From Bacillus sp. FSL H8-0547 (lineage in GTDB: Bacteria > Bacillota > Bacilli > Bacillales > Bacillaceae): 64,000 nucleotides of DNA. Where the stretch lies: NCBI GenBank assembly GCA_038002745.1, contig JBBODD010000001.1, forward strand, positions 2,914,001 through 2,978,000, written 5' to 3'. Every line of letters starts with the position of its first letter. Position 1 is the stretch's first letter. Below, piece after piece: positions 1 to 7,952 of this stretch. Position numbers and translations under genes: made by a program. Below the pieces are notes generated by a model. That model saw only the letters and a list, made by a program, of their open reading frames with translations. It was not told the DNA's origin and did not search any database.

Positions 1-1
1 A

Positions 2-1510
2 GTAACACGCGAAGAAGCAAAGGCGTTATATGAAGAAATAGGCGATCACCTGAAGCTTGAGCTGCTTGATGCCATTCCTGAAGGGGAAAAAGTGACGATC
101 TATGAACAGGGCGATTTCTTTGACCTTTGCCGCGGGGTGCATGTTCCTTCAACAGGAAAGCTGAAAGAATTTAAGCTTTTAAGTGTAGCCGGCGCATACT
201 GGCGCGGGGACAGCAACAATAAAATGCTGCAGCGCATTTACGGTACGGCCTTCATTAAAAAAGCAGACCTTGATGAGCATCTGCGCCTGCTTGAAGAAGC
301 GAAGGAGCGCGACCACCGAAAGCTTGGCAAAGAACTGAGCCTCTTTACAACGTCTCAAAAAGTAGGACAGGGCCTTCCAATCTGGCTTCCAAAAGGCGCG
401 ACAATCCGCCGCATCGTAGAACGCTACATTGTGGATAAAGAAGAGCGTCTGGGATACCAGCATGTATACACACCGGTGCTTGGCAGTGTGGAGCTGTACA
501 AAACATCCGGCCACTGGGATCATTATCAGGATGACATGTTCCCTGCAATGAACATGGACAATGAAGACCTTGTTCTTCGTCCGATGAACTGCCCGCATCA
601 CATGATGGTGTACAAGCATGACATTCACAGCTACCGCGAACTTCCGATCCGCGTGGCAGAGCTTGGAACGATGCACCGCTATGAGATGTCAGGAGCTCTT
701 ACAGGACTGCAGCGCGTCCGCGCAATGACGCTGAATGACGCCCATATCTTTGTCCGTCCTGATCAAATCAAAGATGAATTTATCCGGGTTGTAAAACTTG
801 TTGAAGAAGTTTATAAAGACTTTGGCATCAATGACTATTCCTTCCGTCTTTCCTACCGCGATCCGGAAGACAAAGAGAAATATTTTGACGATGATGCGAT
901 GTGGGAAAAAGCACAGAGTATGCTTAAATCTGCGATGGACGAGCTTGGTCATGACTATTTTGAAGCAGAAGGTGAAGCGGCGTTCTATGGTCCTAAGCTT
1001 GATGTTCAGGTCCGCACAGCACTTGGAAAAGACGAAACGCTATCTACTGTGCAGCTTGACTTTTTATTGCCGGAGCGCTTTGATCTGAACTATGTAGGAG
1101 AAGACGGCAAACAGCACCGTCCGGTTGTTATTCACCGCGGGGTTGTCTCAACGATGGAACGTTTTGTAGCCTTCCTGATTGAAGAGTACAAAGGGGCGTT
1201 CCCGACTTGGCTTGCTCCGACTCAGGTTCAGGTGATCCCGGTTTCGCCTTCTGTTCATCTTGATTACGCGAAAAGCGTTCAGGAGAAGCTGCAGGCTGCA
1301 GGTCTCCGCGTCGAGCTTGATGCACGCGATGAGAAAATCGGATATAAAATCCGCGAGGCGCAGATTCAGAAAACACCTTATATGCTTGTAGTGGGCGATA
1401 ATGAAGCAGCTGAATCAGCTGTGAATGTCCGTAAATACGGCGAGCAGAAATCTGAAACAATCAGCCTGGATGCATTTATTGACGGCATCGTGAAAGAAGT
1501 TAAAAGATAA
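2..1510 (+). CDS. thrS: Threonyl-tRNA synthetase, 5'-truncated by window edge
   Basis: Charges tRNA-Thr with threonine in the cytosol. The frame is open from base 2, and the GTG at 92 lies inside the protein, so the true start is outside the window. About 502 of roughly 640 residues are present. The visible part begins in the second additional (editing-associated) domain, with [15 protein letters not shown]. The class II catalytic core follows: RPMNCPHHM carries the zinc-binding Cys, and [16 protein letters not shown] is motif 2. The C-terminal anticodon-binding domain contains [16 protein letters not shown]. The TGFS-type N-terminal domain is missing because of the window edge. In B. subtilis thrS is controlled by its own T-box, which would lie outside this window. 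Identification is secure. Confidence 0.97.
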   Translation, partial: VTREEAKALYEEIGDHLKLELLDAIPEGEKVTIYEQGDFFDLCRGVHVPSTGKLKEFKLLSVAGAYWRGDSNNKMLQRIYGTAFIKKADLDEHLRLLEEAKERDHRKLGKELSLFTTSQKVGQGLPIWLPKGATIRRIVERYIVDKEERLGYQHVYTPVLGSVELYKTSGHWDHYQDDMFPAMNMDNEDLVLRPMNCPHHMMVYKHDIHSYRELPIRVAELGTMHRYEMSGALTGLQRVRAMTLNDAHIFVRPDQIKDEFIRVVKLVEEVYKDFGINDYSFRLSYRDPEDKEKYFDDDAMWEKAQSMLKSAMDELGHDYFEAEGEAAFYGPKLDVQVRTALGKDETLSTVQLDFLLPERFDLNYVGEDGKQHRPVVIHRGVVSTMERFVAFLIEEYKGAFPTWLAPTQVQVIPVSPSVHLDYAKSVQEKLQAAGLRVELDARDEKIGYKIREAQIQKTPYMLVVGDNEAAESAVNVRKYGEQKSETISLDAFIDGIVKEVKR

Positions 1511-1584
1511 ATCTGTAAAAAAGTATTGCACATGCGGAAGATGTTTGATACAATTCTTTTTGTTGCAATAAAAGCCAACATGAC

Positions 1585-1614
1585 TTGACACAGGAATTTT
1601 TTCCGTGATATAAT
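1585..1614 (+). promoter_or_regulatory. Sigma-A promoter of the infC operon
   Basis: TTGACA (1585-1590) and TATAAT (1609-1614) are both perfect consensus hexamers with an 18-bp spacer. Transcription would begin near 1621 and produce a leader of about 200 nt before infC. Confidence 0.85.
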
Positions 1615-1620
1615 TTGCAT

Positions 1621-1810
1621 GGTAATTGAATAGAACGTTTGTCTAGCAAGCAGAAGCACCCGCTTCTCACCTGATTGACGCATTGCGCAGTCTGCAGGTT
1701 TACGACCATTTTATACTTAGTATACTAAATCGTAGTGTGGGTGTTTTATGCGCCCGCACTTTTTTATTTGAAAAAAGTGCGAGCAGAGTCTGTTCAGTTA
1801 AAAATCCTTG
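1621..1810 (+). promoter_or_regulatory. L20-type autoregulatory leader of infC-rpmI-rplT
   Basis: The leader between promoter and infC contains a CACCCGCTTCTCACC segment (about 1657-1671) that I recognise from the B. subtilis infC leader, where ribosomal protein L20 binds and promotes early termination. A terminator hairpin is visible at 1734-1769: arms 1734-1743 and 1751-1760 form 10 pairs with two wobbles, followed by TTTTTATTT. A second hairpin pairs 1755-1765 with 1771-1781 and uses the same bases as the terminator's 3' arm. The two folds are therefore mutually exclusive, as in a terminator/antiterminator switch. Assignment rests on position, the remembered motif and the visible hairpins. 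Confidence 0.8.
1734..1769 (+). terminator. Leader attenuator upstream of infC
   Basis: AGTGTGGGTG pairs with CGCCCGCACT (two G-T wobbles) around a 7-nt loop and is followed by a T-rich run. It sits inside the L20-type leader, so it is expected to be conditional rather than constitutive. Confidence 0.75.
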
Positions 1811-1823
1811 GAGGTGGCTAATT

Positions 1824-2339
1824 ATTAGCAAAGACATGATGGTAAACGATGGAATCCGCGCTCGTGAGGTTCGTCTGATTGGTGCAAACGGCGACCAGCT
1901 TGGAATCAAAACACGCCAAGAGGCGCTTGAGATTGCTGCCAGAGCGAATCTTGACTTAGTGTTAGTTGCCGCAAACGCGAAGCCTCCTGTATGTCGCATT
2001 ATGGACTACGGAAAATTCCGTTTTGAGCAGCAGAAGAAAGACAAAGAAGCACGTAAAAATCAAAAGATCATCAGCATGAAAGAGGTTCGCTTCAGCCCGA
2101 CGATTGATGAGCATGATTTTAACACAAAACTTAAAAATGCACGCAAGTTCCTTGAAAAAGGAGATAAAGTGAAAGCTTCCATCCGCTTTAAAGGACGTGC
2201 AATCACTCATAAAGAAATTGGCCAGCGTGTTCTGGACCGTTTTTCTAAAGCTTGTGAAGATTTAAGTACAATTGAGTCTCATCCGAAAATGGATGGACGC
2301 AGTATGTTCCTGGTGCTTGCACCTAAAGCTGAAAAGTAA
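1824..2339 (+). CDS. infC: Translation initiation factor IF-3
   Basis: IF-3 binds the 30S subunit, discriminates the start codon and tRNA-fMet, and prevents premature 50S joining. The 171-residue product begins (M)[18 protein letters not shown] and contains [19 protein letters not shown], both family signatures. No ATG fits the N-terminus. I chose the ATT at 1824 because GGAGGTGG (1810-1817) precedes it at good spacing and the Geobacillus protein starts at the same SKD. The adjacent ATT at 1821 is the alternative. A non-canonical ATT start is a known self-limiting device of infC genes, since IF-3 rejects such starts. First gene of the infC-rpmI-rplT operon. Confidence 0.95.
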   Translation: MSKDMMVNDGIRAREVRLIGANGDQLGIKTRQEALEIAARANLDLVLVAANAKPPVCRIMDYGKFRFEQQKKDKEARKNQKIISMKEVRFSPTIDEHDFNTKLKNARKFLEKGDKVKASIRFKGRAITHKEIGQRVLDRFSKACEDLSTIESHPKMDGRSMFLVLAPKAEK

Positions 2340-2360
2340 AGATACGAGGAGGAATACCTT

Positions 2361-2561
2361 ATGCCAAAAATGAAAACTCATCGCGGCGCTGCAAAGCGTT
2401 TCAAAAAGACTGGATCAGGTAAATTAAAACGTTCACACGCTTACACTAGCCATTTATTTGCTAACAAATCAACGAAAGCAAAACGCAAGCTTCGCAAAGG
2501 CACGCTAGTAAGCAAAGGCGACTTCAAACGCATCCGTCATTTATTAGATAACATTAAATAA
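2361..2561 (+). CDS. rpmI: 50S ribosomal protein L35
   Basis: Small basic protein of the large ribosomal subunit, 66 residues, the usual length. It begins [21 protein letters not shown], typical of L35, and is rich in Lys and Arg. ACGAGGAGG precedes the ATG at good spacing. It is the middle gene of infC-rpmI-rplT, 21 nt after infC, and shares the L20-controlled leader. Confidence 0.98.
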   Translation: MPKMKTHRGAAKRFKKTGSGKLKRSHAYTSHLFANKSTKAKRKLRKGTLVSKGDFKRIRHLLDNIK

Positions 2562-2588
2562 TTCGTTTTCACATAGGAGGGAATTGAC

Positions 2589-2948
2589 ATGCCAAGAGTA
2601 AAAGGCGGTACTGTCTCACGTCAAAGACGTAAAAAAGTTCTTAAATTAGCTAAAGGTTATTTCGGTTCAAAACATACATTATACAAAGTTGCTAACCAGC
2701 AAGTAATGAAATCATTAATGTATGCTTACCGTGATCGCCGTCAGAAAAAGCGTGACTTCCGTCAGCTTTGGATCACTCGTATTAATGCTGCTGCACGCTT
2801 GAACGGTCTTTCTTACAGCCGTTTAATGCATGGCTTAAAGCTTGCAGGCATCGAAGTAAACCGCAAAATGCTTGCTGAGCTTGCAGTTACTGATGCAAAA
2901 GCTTTCGCTCAACTTGCAGACGCTGCTAAAGCTAAACTTAACAGCTAA
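2589..2948 (+). CDS. rplT: 50S ribosomal protein L20
   Basis: Early assembly protein of the 50S subunit, 119 residues. The N-terminal [23 protein letters not shown] is the RNA-binding tail, followed by the helical globular domain ([19 protein letters not shown]). AGGAGG precedes the ATG. In Bacillus L20 is also the repressor of its own operon through the leader described at 1621-1810, and that control is inferred here from the conserved leader. A strong terminator follows 5 nt after the stop. Confidence 0.98.
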   Translation: MPRVKGGTVSRQRRKKVLKLAKGYFGSKHTLYKVANQQVMKSLMYAYRDRRQKKRDFRQLWITRINAAARLNGLSYSRLMHGLKLAGIEVNRKMLAELAVTDAKAFAQLADAAKAKLNS

Positions 2949-2952
2949 TACC

Positions 2953-2988
2953 AAAAGACCATTCTCACCGTATGAGAATGGTCTTTTT
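2953..2988 (+). terminator. Rho-independent terminator after rplT
   Basis: AAAAGACCATTCTCA pairs with TGAGAATGGTCTTTT around CCGTA, followed by a T run. It closes the infC-rpmI-rplT operon. Confidence 0.92.
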
Positions 2989-3013
2989 ATCATTTATTAT
3001 GGAGTTGAATGAT

Positions 3014-3283
3014 ATGGCACTCTTGATTGCGTACTATTTGATTTTGAATGTGTACGGATTTTACATAATGGGAGCGGATAAGAAAAAAGCGAAACGCGGT
3101 GAGTGGAGAATCAAGGAGAACACTCTTTGGCTTGTCGCCTTTATCGGGGGTGCAGCGGGACTTACTGTAGGGATGAATACGTACCGCCACAAAACGAAGC
3201 ACCGAACGTTTGCGGCAGGTCTTCCGGCATTGATGGTTGTCCATCTCGTTTTGTTTGTCTATTTTCTCTATAAGCTGTCATAA
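3014..3283 (+). CDS. ysdA: DUF1294 small membrane protein YsdA
   Basis: An 89-residue membrane protein of the DUF1294 family (YsdA in B. subtilis), with no assigned biochemical role. An N-terminal hydrophobic segment (LLIAYYLILNVYGFYIMG) is followed by a basic loop with DKKKAKRGEWRI, a second hydrophobic segment containing FIGGAAGL, the family-typical MNTYRHKTKH motif and a C-terminal helix. The ATG at 3014 is preferred because GGAG (3001-3004) precedes it by 9 nt. Earlier in-frame ATGs overlap the rplT terminator. It follows rplT as in B. subtilis. Confidence 0.88.
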   Translation: MALLIAYYLILNVYGFYIMGADKKKAKRGEWRIKENTLWLVAFIGGAAGLTVGMNTYRHKTKHRTFAAGLPALMVVHLVLFVYFLYKLS

Positions 3284-3344
3284 GACAGCCTCCCATCCGA
3301 TACACTTTAGGGAACGATTCTCACACAGCATCATCAGGGACTGC

Positions 3345-3929
3345 ATGAAAGAGGTGGGAACAATCGATCTTGCTACTTCGGCTGTGGTCAATACCGTCCA
3401 GTCTGCGGGATTTCTGGCACCTGTGTTTTTTATCGGCATGCACATTTTGAGGCAGTTTTTGTTCATACCTGTTGTGGCCATTTGTATTGTCGGGGGCATT
3501 CTTTTCGGAACAGAATTCGGCACGTTTTATTCCATTATCGGGCTGACTGTTGCGAGCATCACTTTTTATACGCTGTCGAAACAGTTTCCATCCTTCTTAG
3601 ACCGCTTTTCAGGGCTTAAGAAAAAATGGCTGGGGAATTATACGCGTCTTTCGGTTGGGCAGATTACCGTGCTTCGGATGATTCCGTTCGTGAATTTTTC
3701 GCTCTTATCCCTCTGCATTCTGGACAGATCCGGCTCGTTTAAAGAATATGCAAAGCTTTCCTTCTGGACGCATATTCCTGCGGCCTTCTGTTTTACTTCG
3801 TTTGGCACTTACTTTGGCAGACTGTCGCTCATTGCGACCATTCTGATCCTCTGCACGCTTATTGTATTTGTCTATTTGCTCAGAGAACGAAGAAGCATTA
3901 TTAAATGGAACGAATTTTTTCTGAAATAG
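3345..3929 (+). CDS. VTT/TVP38 (DedA-like) family membrane protein
   Basis: A 194-residue integral membrane protein with about five hydrophobic stretches. The central FIPVVAICIVGGILFGTEFGT and the later VLRMIPFVNFSLLSL are typical of the VTT (SNARE-associated, TVP38/TMEM64) domain, seen in proteins linked to lipid scrambling or small-molecule transport. The exact substrate is unknown. The start at 3345 is uncertain: the upstream AGGGA is weak and close. The frame is open further upstream into ysdA, but that part does not look like the family. It is inserted between ysdA and ysdB relative to the B. subtilis order, and it ends at a bidirectional hairpin shared with ysdB. Confidence 0.75.
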   Translation: MKEVGTIDLATSAVVNTVQSAGFLAPVFFIGMHILRQFLFIPVVAICIVGGILFGTEFGTFYSIIGLTVASITFYTLSKQFPSFLDRFSGLKKKWLGNYTRLSVGQITVLRMIPFVNFSLLSLCILDRSGSFKEYAKLSFWTHIPAAFCFTSFGTYFGRLSLIATILILCTLIVFVYLLRERRSIIKWNEFFLK

Positions 3930-3931
3930 CC

Positions 3932-3962
3932 AAAAGCCGTGATCAACAAGGTCACGGCTTTT
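3932..3962. terminator. Bidirectional terminator between VTT gene and ysdB
   Basis: AAAAGCCGTGA pairs with TCACGGCTTTT around a short loop. Both arms end in A or T runs, so the hairpin can end both convergent transcripts. It overlaps the ysdB stop codon. Confidence 0.8.
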
Positions 3963-4347
3963 GTGCTTTTGAGAGAAATTCTCTGACTGGACTCTTCCAG
4001 TCAACGGCTGCATGCGGATAGTTTTCTTTCACTTTATCTTCAATAAATTGGAAATCTGAGAAAGAAAGTCCCTGAAGCTTGCTCGGTGTGTCGGTCCAGA
4101 TGAAAATGGAGACGACTTCAAACGCCTGCTCGGTCGTGCCGAGATATTTTTCGCCTTCAAACCGGACGCCTTTATATGTCAGGAGAAAATTCTTGCGGAC
4201 ATTGCCAGGGTCATCGAGCAGATAAAACCGGTTCTGTTCTTGTGCAAGCTCTAGCTTGCGTTTAGGATTCAGCACGTATTTTGCTAAAGAATAAAGGATG
4301 AAAATGACGAGTGCGAACAGGAGCAGCCGTAGAAAAATAACAATCAT
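3952..4347 (-). CDS. ysdB: Sigma-W-controlled membrane-anchored protein YsdB
   Basis: A 131-residue protein with one N-terminal membrane helix (MIVIFLRLLLFALVIFILYSL) followed by a soluble domain (RFYLLDDPGNVRKNFLLTYKG, TEQAFEVVSIFIW). Length and sequence agree with B. subtilis YsdB, a cell-envelope-stress gene of unknown mechanism. The ATG at 4347 is chosen because GGAGG lies just upstream. The frame extends to 4488 but that extension would cross the promoter. A sigma-W-type promoter lies 32-58 bp upstream, in keeping with membership of the sigma-W regulon in B. subtilis. Confidence 0.85.
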   Translation of the reverse strand: MIVIFLRLLLFALVIFILYSLAKYVLNPKRKLELAQEQNRFYLLDDPGNVRKNFLLTYKGVRFEGEKYLGTTEQAFEVVSIFIWTDTPSKLQGLSFSDFQFIEDKVKENYPHAAVDWKSPVREFLSKAQKP

Positions 4348-4378
4348 AGCAGTGCCTCCAAGACATATTTTGTTACAA

Positions 4379-4405
4379 TACGTATAAGTGCGGCGGAAGG
4401 TTTCA
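4379..4405 (-). promoter_or_regulatory. Probable sigma-W (ECF) promoter of ysdB
   Basis: On the minus strand TGAAAC (4405-4400) is followed after 17 nt by CGTA (4382-4379), the sigma-W -35 and -10 signatures. It lies directly upstream of ysdB, a known sigma-W target in B. subtilis. Confidence 0.8.
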
Positions 4406-4475
4406 TATTTCATGAAAAATTTTTGAAGCATGGTTCCTGCAGTGATAAAATTGGCTCTTAGAGGAGAGTGAAATC

Positions 4476-4964
4476 GTGAATTTAACAAAATTGTTTGAGA
4501 TGCAGCATACCCTTGACAGCAAAATAGAAAAACAGCATGGCCTAGAGAAGGAATCCCTTATTCACAAGAAGATTCTTGCCCTGTATGTGGAAGTGGGGGA
4601 ACTTGCGAATGAAACGAGATGCTTCAAATTCTGGAGCCTGAAACCGCCGGCAGAAACAGATGTCATTCTTGAAGAGTATGTGGACGGCGTCCATTTTATT
4701 TTGTCTCTTGGAATTGAGATCGGAAAAACGAGTGGAATCGAGATTCAGCCGGATACGGAAGAAAAGTCGCTCACTGCTCATTTTGCCGATGTTTTTAACG
4801 CAATTGCCCAGTTTGAAAAGAACTGTGCGGATGAACAATTTATCCAGCTGTTCAGCAAATATATGCACCTTGGACAGGCCCTTGGATTTTCAGGAGCCCA
4901 GATTGAAGATGCCTATATGAAAAAGAATGAAGTCAACCATGACCGCCAGAAACAGGGTTATTAA
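4476..4964 (+). CDS. Dimeric all-alpha dUTPase (dUTP diphosphatase)
   Basis: Hydrolyses dUTP to dUMP and pyrophosphate, keeping uracil out of DNA and feeding dTMP synthesis. The 162-residue protein has the MazG-like all-alpha layout of dUTPase_2: helix 2 carries ALYVEVGELANETRCFKFW (the ExxE metal-binding pair) and helix 3 carries EEYVDGVHFILSLGIE (the second ExxxD pair). The start is GTG, supported by GAGGAGAG 7-8 nt upstream. It is inserted between ysdB and ysdC relative to the B. subtilis order, divergent from ysdB. This fold is common in phages, so phage ancestry is possible, but composition looks like its neighbours. Confidence 0.85.
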   Translation: MNLTKLFEMQHTLDSKIEKQHGLEKESLIHKKILALYVEVGELANETRCFKFWSLKPPAETDVILEEYVDGVHFILSLGIEIGKTSGIEIQPDTEEKSLTAHFADVFNAIAQFEKNCADEQFIQLFSKYMHLGQALGFSGAQIEDAYMKKNEVNHDRQKQGY

Positions 4965-5026
4965 CATTTTGTATTACTTTCCAGCGTTTAGTATAATAGT
5001 AGATAATAAACGAGAGGGGTAAAGGG

Positions 5027-6112
5027 ATGACAAAATTAGACGAAACACTTCAGATGCTGAAGGACCTGACAGATGCAAAGGGAATTCCAGGAAATGAACG
5101 CGAACCGAGAGAGGTTATGAAAAACTACATATCAGCCTATGCCGATGAGGTAACAACAGACGGACTTGGAAGTCTGATTGCTAAAAAGACCGGCAAAGAA
5201 GGCGGACCGAAGATTATGGTGGCGGGCCACCTTGATGAAGTAGGCTTTATGATCACGCAAATTGATGATAAAGGGTTTCTCCGCTTCCAGACAGTAGGCG
5301 GATGGTGGTCACAGGTGATGCTTGCACAGCGTGTAACCATCGTGACGAATAAAGGGGATGTAACAGGTGTGATCGGCTCTAAGCCGCCGCACATCCTGCC
5401 TCCTGAAGCAAGGAAAAAAACGGTGGACATTAAAGATATGTTTATTGATATCGGCGCATCTAGCCGCGAGGAAGCAATGGAATTCGGCGTTCGTCCGGGA
5501 GATCAGGCTGTTCCTTATTTTGAATTTACCGTGATGAACAATGAGAAAATGCTTCTTGCCAAAGCGTGGGATAACCGCATCGGCTGTGCCATTGCCATTG
5601 ACGTTCTAAAAGGACTGAAAGATGCGGATCATCCAAACGTTGTCTACGGGGTAGGGACGATTCAGGAAGAAGTAGGACTCCGCGGAGCGCGCACTTCTGC
5701 TCATGCCATCCAGCCGGACATCGGATTTGGAGTGGATGTCGGGATTGCAGGCGATACTCCTGGAATCTCTGACAAAGAAGCTTCAAGCAAAATGGGGGAA
5801 GGGCCTCAAATCATTCTTTATGATGCATCAATGGTTTCTCATAAAGGGCTTCGCGACTTCGTTACAGGCGTTGCCGATGAAATGAACATTCCATATCAGT
5901 TCGATGCAATCGCAGGCGGAGGAACAGACTCAGGTGCAATCCATATGACAGCAAACGGTGTGCCTGCACTTTCCATCACCATTGCGACAAGATACATCCA
6001 TTCCCATGCAGCCATGCTTCACCGCGACGATTACGAAAATGCGGTTAAGCTGATTACAGAGGTTATTAAGCGTCTGGATGAAGAAACAGTTAAAGCTATA
6101 ACTTTTGACTAA
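5027..6112 (+). CDS. ysdC: M42-family aminopeptidase / glutamyl aminopeptidase-like YsdC
   Basis: A 361-residue metallo-aminopeptidase of family M42, which forms large hollow complexes that trim peptides. Expected metal ligands and catalytic residues are visible in order: [12 protein letters not shown] (His and Asp), [11 protein letters not shown] (bridging Asp), [12 protein letters not shown] (catalytic Glu and ligand Glu), GVDVGIAGD (Asp), and a late His in [11 protein letters not shown]. Length is normal. GAGAGGGG precedes the ATG. The gene appears to stand alone and is followed by an inverted R1 repeat and a bidirectional terminator. Confidence 0.93.
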   Translation: MTKLDETLQMLKDLTDAKGIPGNEREPREVMKNYISAYADEVTTDGLGSLIAKKTGKEGGPKIMVAGHLDEVGFMITQIDDKGFLRFQTVGGWWSQVMLAQRVTIVTNKGDVTGVIGSKPPHILPPEARKKTVDIKDMFIDIGASSREEAMEFGVRPGDQAVPYFEFTVMNNEKMLLAKAWDNRIGCAIAIDVLKGLKDADHPNVVYGVGTIQEEVGLRGARTSAHAIQPDIGFGVDVGIAGDTPGISDKEASSKMGEGPQIILYDASMVSHKGLRDFVTGVADEMNIPYQFDAIAGGGTDSGAIHMTANGVPALSITIATRYIHSHAAMLHRDDYENAVKLITEVIKRLDEETVKAITFD

Positions 6113-6230
6113 GAAAAGCGTAAGCGCCTTGTTCAGATCAGACAGGCAGAAAAGGGTCACGCAGAAAAATCCGGGTTTAACTTTTTTGCCTGAGCCGTTC
6201 TGACGGAGGATCTGGGCGCTGGAGCTGGAT
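6113..6230 (-). repeat. R1 dispersed repeat, copy d (inverted)
   Basis: Read on the minus strand it starts CCAGCTCCAGCGCCCAG and ends GGCGCTTACGCTTTTCT, matching the copies at 37729, 48039 and 60060. A central imperfect hairpin with a poly-A/poly-T inner stem is present. It starts directly after the ysdC stop. Confidence 0.85.
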
Positions 6231-6236
6231 CCCATA

Positions 6237-6266
6237 AAAAATGCCGGGCAGGCGCCCGGCATTTAT
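6237..6266. terminator. Bidirectional terminator between ysdC and sspI
   Basis: ATGCCGGGC pairs with GCCCGGCAT around AGGC, with T-rich sequence on both outer sides when read on either strand. It overlaps the sspI stop. Confidence 0.85.
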
Positions 6267-6475
6267 TTCTTTTTTAAGCCTTCTTCAAGAATCGTAAGCA
6301 TTTCATTCTTTTCATCTTCACTTGAATTCTGCCAGATCACTTCAAACAGAACGCCAAGTCCCGGAAGCATTTTTTCTTCTCCGTTTTGGATCGCATCGAC
6401 AATCGTATCCTCAAGCTGCCCCTGGTCATTGCCCGAAACATTTGAGATAATGGCATTTCGTAAATTTAAATCCAT
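6263..6475 (-). CDS. sspI: Small acid-soluble spore protein I
   Basis: Minor SASP packaged in the dormant spore core. The 70-residue product begins [20 protein letters not shown] and contains [16 protein letters not shown], which match B. subtilis SspI closely. The ATG at 6475 is chosen because GGAG lies 8 nt upstream and the homologue starts with the same MDLNLR. A GTG at 6484 would add three residues. SspI genes are normally forespore sigma-G genes, but I could not place a convincing sigma-G promoter here. Confidence 0.95.
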   Translation of the reverse strand: MDLNLRNAIISNVSGNDQGQLEDTIVDAIQNGEEKMLPGLGVLFEVIWQNSSEDEKNEMLTILEEGLKKK

Positions 6476-6614
6476 CTGACTCACTCCATTTTTAAAATAG
6501 TTGATCTCTGTTTATCGTGCATCACTTTGCTTATTTTATGTATCTTCCGTTAAAATAATAAGAAAAGCCTATAATGTAGAATTGGCAGCTGATTTTACAT
6601 AGGTACGTTACACT

Positions 6615-6745
6615 CCAGTGGACTGAAGCGGAAGGCACTTGACTCCTGCGGGATGAAGAGGGCACGGAAGATCCCGCAAGCGCAGCGAGGAAGCTTCAGG
6701 CACTCCCCGCGGAAAGCAAGTGACTGGAGCGCAAGGAAACGGGTA
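6615..6745 (+). repeat. R2 dispersed repeat, copy 1
   Basis: A 131-bp element running from CCAGTGGACTGAAGCGGAAG to GCAAGGAAACGGGTA. Outer arms CACTTG and CAAGTG, and an inner GCGGGAT/ATCCCGC-type pairing, make it partly palindromic. Related copies lie at 20062, 37697, 42022 and 54458. It fills most of the gap between sspI and the ysgA methyltransferase. I see no gene in that gap. Confidence 0.88.
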
Positions 6746-6832
6746 GAGGTGCAGAAGTTTTTCTATAGCTTCTGATAATAACAAATGAAAATAGATGGGC
6801 AGGAAAACCCGACAGCAAAAGGAGCAGGACAA

Positions 6833-7585
6833 TTGAAGCGAATTGAATCCGTACAAAATCAAAAAGTCAAACAATGGCGCAAACTTCACACAAAAAAAGA
6901 ACGTGATGCATCAGGCACATTTTTAATAGAAGGCATGCATCTCGTGGAGGAAGCCATCAAAAATAAATCAGATATAAAAGAACTGATCCTGTCAGAAGAA
7001 ACAGCCATCCCAAAACACTGGGATCTAGACAATCTGTCCATCATTTACGTAACAAAAGAAATCATGAAAGCCATTTCCGAAACAGAAACTCCCCAGGGTG
7101 CTGCGGCCGTTTGCATCCAGAAGGACAGCGGAAGCATAAGCACATGGAAAAAAGTCATTCTGATTGATGCGCTTCAGGATCCGGGGAACCTTGGAACCAT
7201 TATCCGGACTGCCGATGCAGCAGGTCTTGACGGCGTCATTCTCGGAGATGGGACAGTTGATCCGTATAACTCAAAAGCAGTGCGCTCCTCACAGGGCTCC
7301 ATTTTCCATATACCGGTTGTAAGAAAAAAAATGGATGAAGCCATTTCAGAACTGAAGCAGAATGAAGTGTCCATTTACGGAACCTCCCTGCAGAACGGAT
7401 CCGATTACAGAAAAGCAGAAACCTCCGGACAATTTGCCCTGCTTATCGGCAATGAAGGCAGCGGGGTAAGGGAGGAATGGCTGTCCCTTACCGACCAGAA
7501 CCTGTACATCCCGATCCTTGGAAAAGCTGAATCCTTAAACGCGGGAGTTGCTGCCGGGATCCTGATGTATCACCTTGTGAAATAG
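6833..7585 (+). CDS. ysgA: TrmH/SpoU-family rRNA 2'-O-methyltransferase
   Basis: A 250-residue SPOUT-class enzyme that transfers a methyl group from SAM to a ribose 2'-OH, most likely in rRNA. An N-terminal substrate-binding domain (IEGMHLVEEAI) precedes the knotted SpoU domain with its three motifs: DPGNLGTIIRTADAAG, IGNEGSGV and IPILGKAESLNAGVAAGI. The start is the TTG at 6833: AAGGAGC precedes it and the B. subtilis homologue YsgA starts at the equivalent MK-IES. The longer frame reaches into the R2 repeat tail and is unlikely. It lies upstream of pheST as in B. subtilis. Confidence 0.9.
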   Translation: MKRIESVQNQKVKQWRKLHTKKERDASGTFLIEGMHLVEEAIKNKSDIKELILSEETAIPKHWDLDNLSIIYVTKEIMKAISETETPQGAAAVCIQKDSGSISTWKKVILIDALQDPGNLGTIIRTADAAGLDGVILGDGTVDPYNSKAVRSSQGSIFHIPVVRKKMDEAISELKQNEVSIYGTSLQNGSDYRKAETSGQFALLIGNEGSGVREEWLSLTDQNLYIPILGKAESLNAGVAAGILMYHLVK

Positions 7586-7597
7586 GCAAAAGCGTGG

Positions 7598-7626
7598 TTG
7601 CATCGCCATCATGAATTCATTATAAT
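7598..7626 (+). promoter_or_regulatory. Sigma-A promoter of pheST
   Basis: TTGCAT (7598-7603), a 17-bp spacer, and a perfect TATAAT (7621-7626). It drives the T-box leader that follows. Confidence 0.85.
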
Positions 7627-7633
7627 AAAAGAC

Positions 7634-7908
7634 AGTTACATACCATGAACAGCTTTGACAGAGAAGAGTAGTCTGCGAAAGCGTCAATCAGGGAGAAAAT
7701 GCCGGTGACTGTGAGCATTTTTTTGACAGCAGCAGATGAATTCACCTCTTTAGCTGACACCAGGACCATCCGGAAAAATCCCGGGTGTAAAGGTGCTCCG
7801 GATCCTATCCGTTATTTATGAACGAAGTGAACAGCATGTTTTTTTGCTGTTAACAAGGGTGGTACCGCGACTGTCAACTCGTCCCTTTTTGGACGGGTTT
7901 TTTATTTT
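7634..7908 (+). promoter_or_regulatory. T-box leader, Phe-specific (TTC specifier)
   Basis: A tRNA-sensing riboswitch. An AGTA element sits at 7667-7670. The specifier is read as TTC at 7741-7743, in the context GAA-TTC-ACC that parallels the Leu T-box at 39440. The T-box core AGGGTGGTACCGCG lies at 7856-7869, and a terminator follows. Uncharged tRNA-Phe would stabilise the antiterminator and allow pheST transcription. Confidence 0.95.
7877..7908 (+). terminator. Conditional terminator of the Phe T-box
   Basis: ACTCGTCC pairs with GGACGGGT around CTTTTT, followed by TTTTTATTTT. Confidence 0.9.
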
Positions 7909-7952
7909 GTTCAAAAAAAATCAGGAATCATCTGAAATAAAAGGAGGAAAAA

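Noticed and set aside
6476-6600. Sigma-G promoter for sspI
   Set aside because: A CATTATA box exists on the minus strand but far upstream and with a poor -35. No match near the gene was good enough to report.
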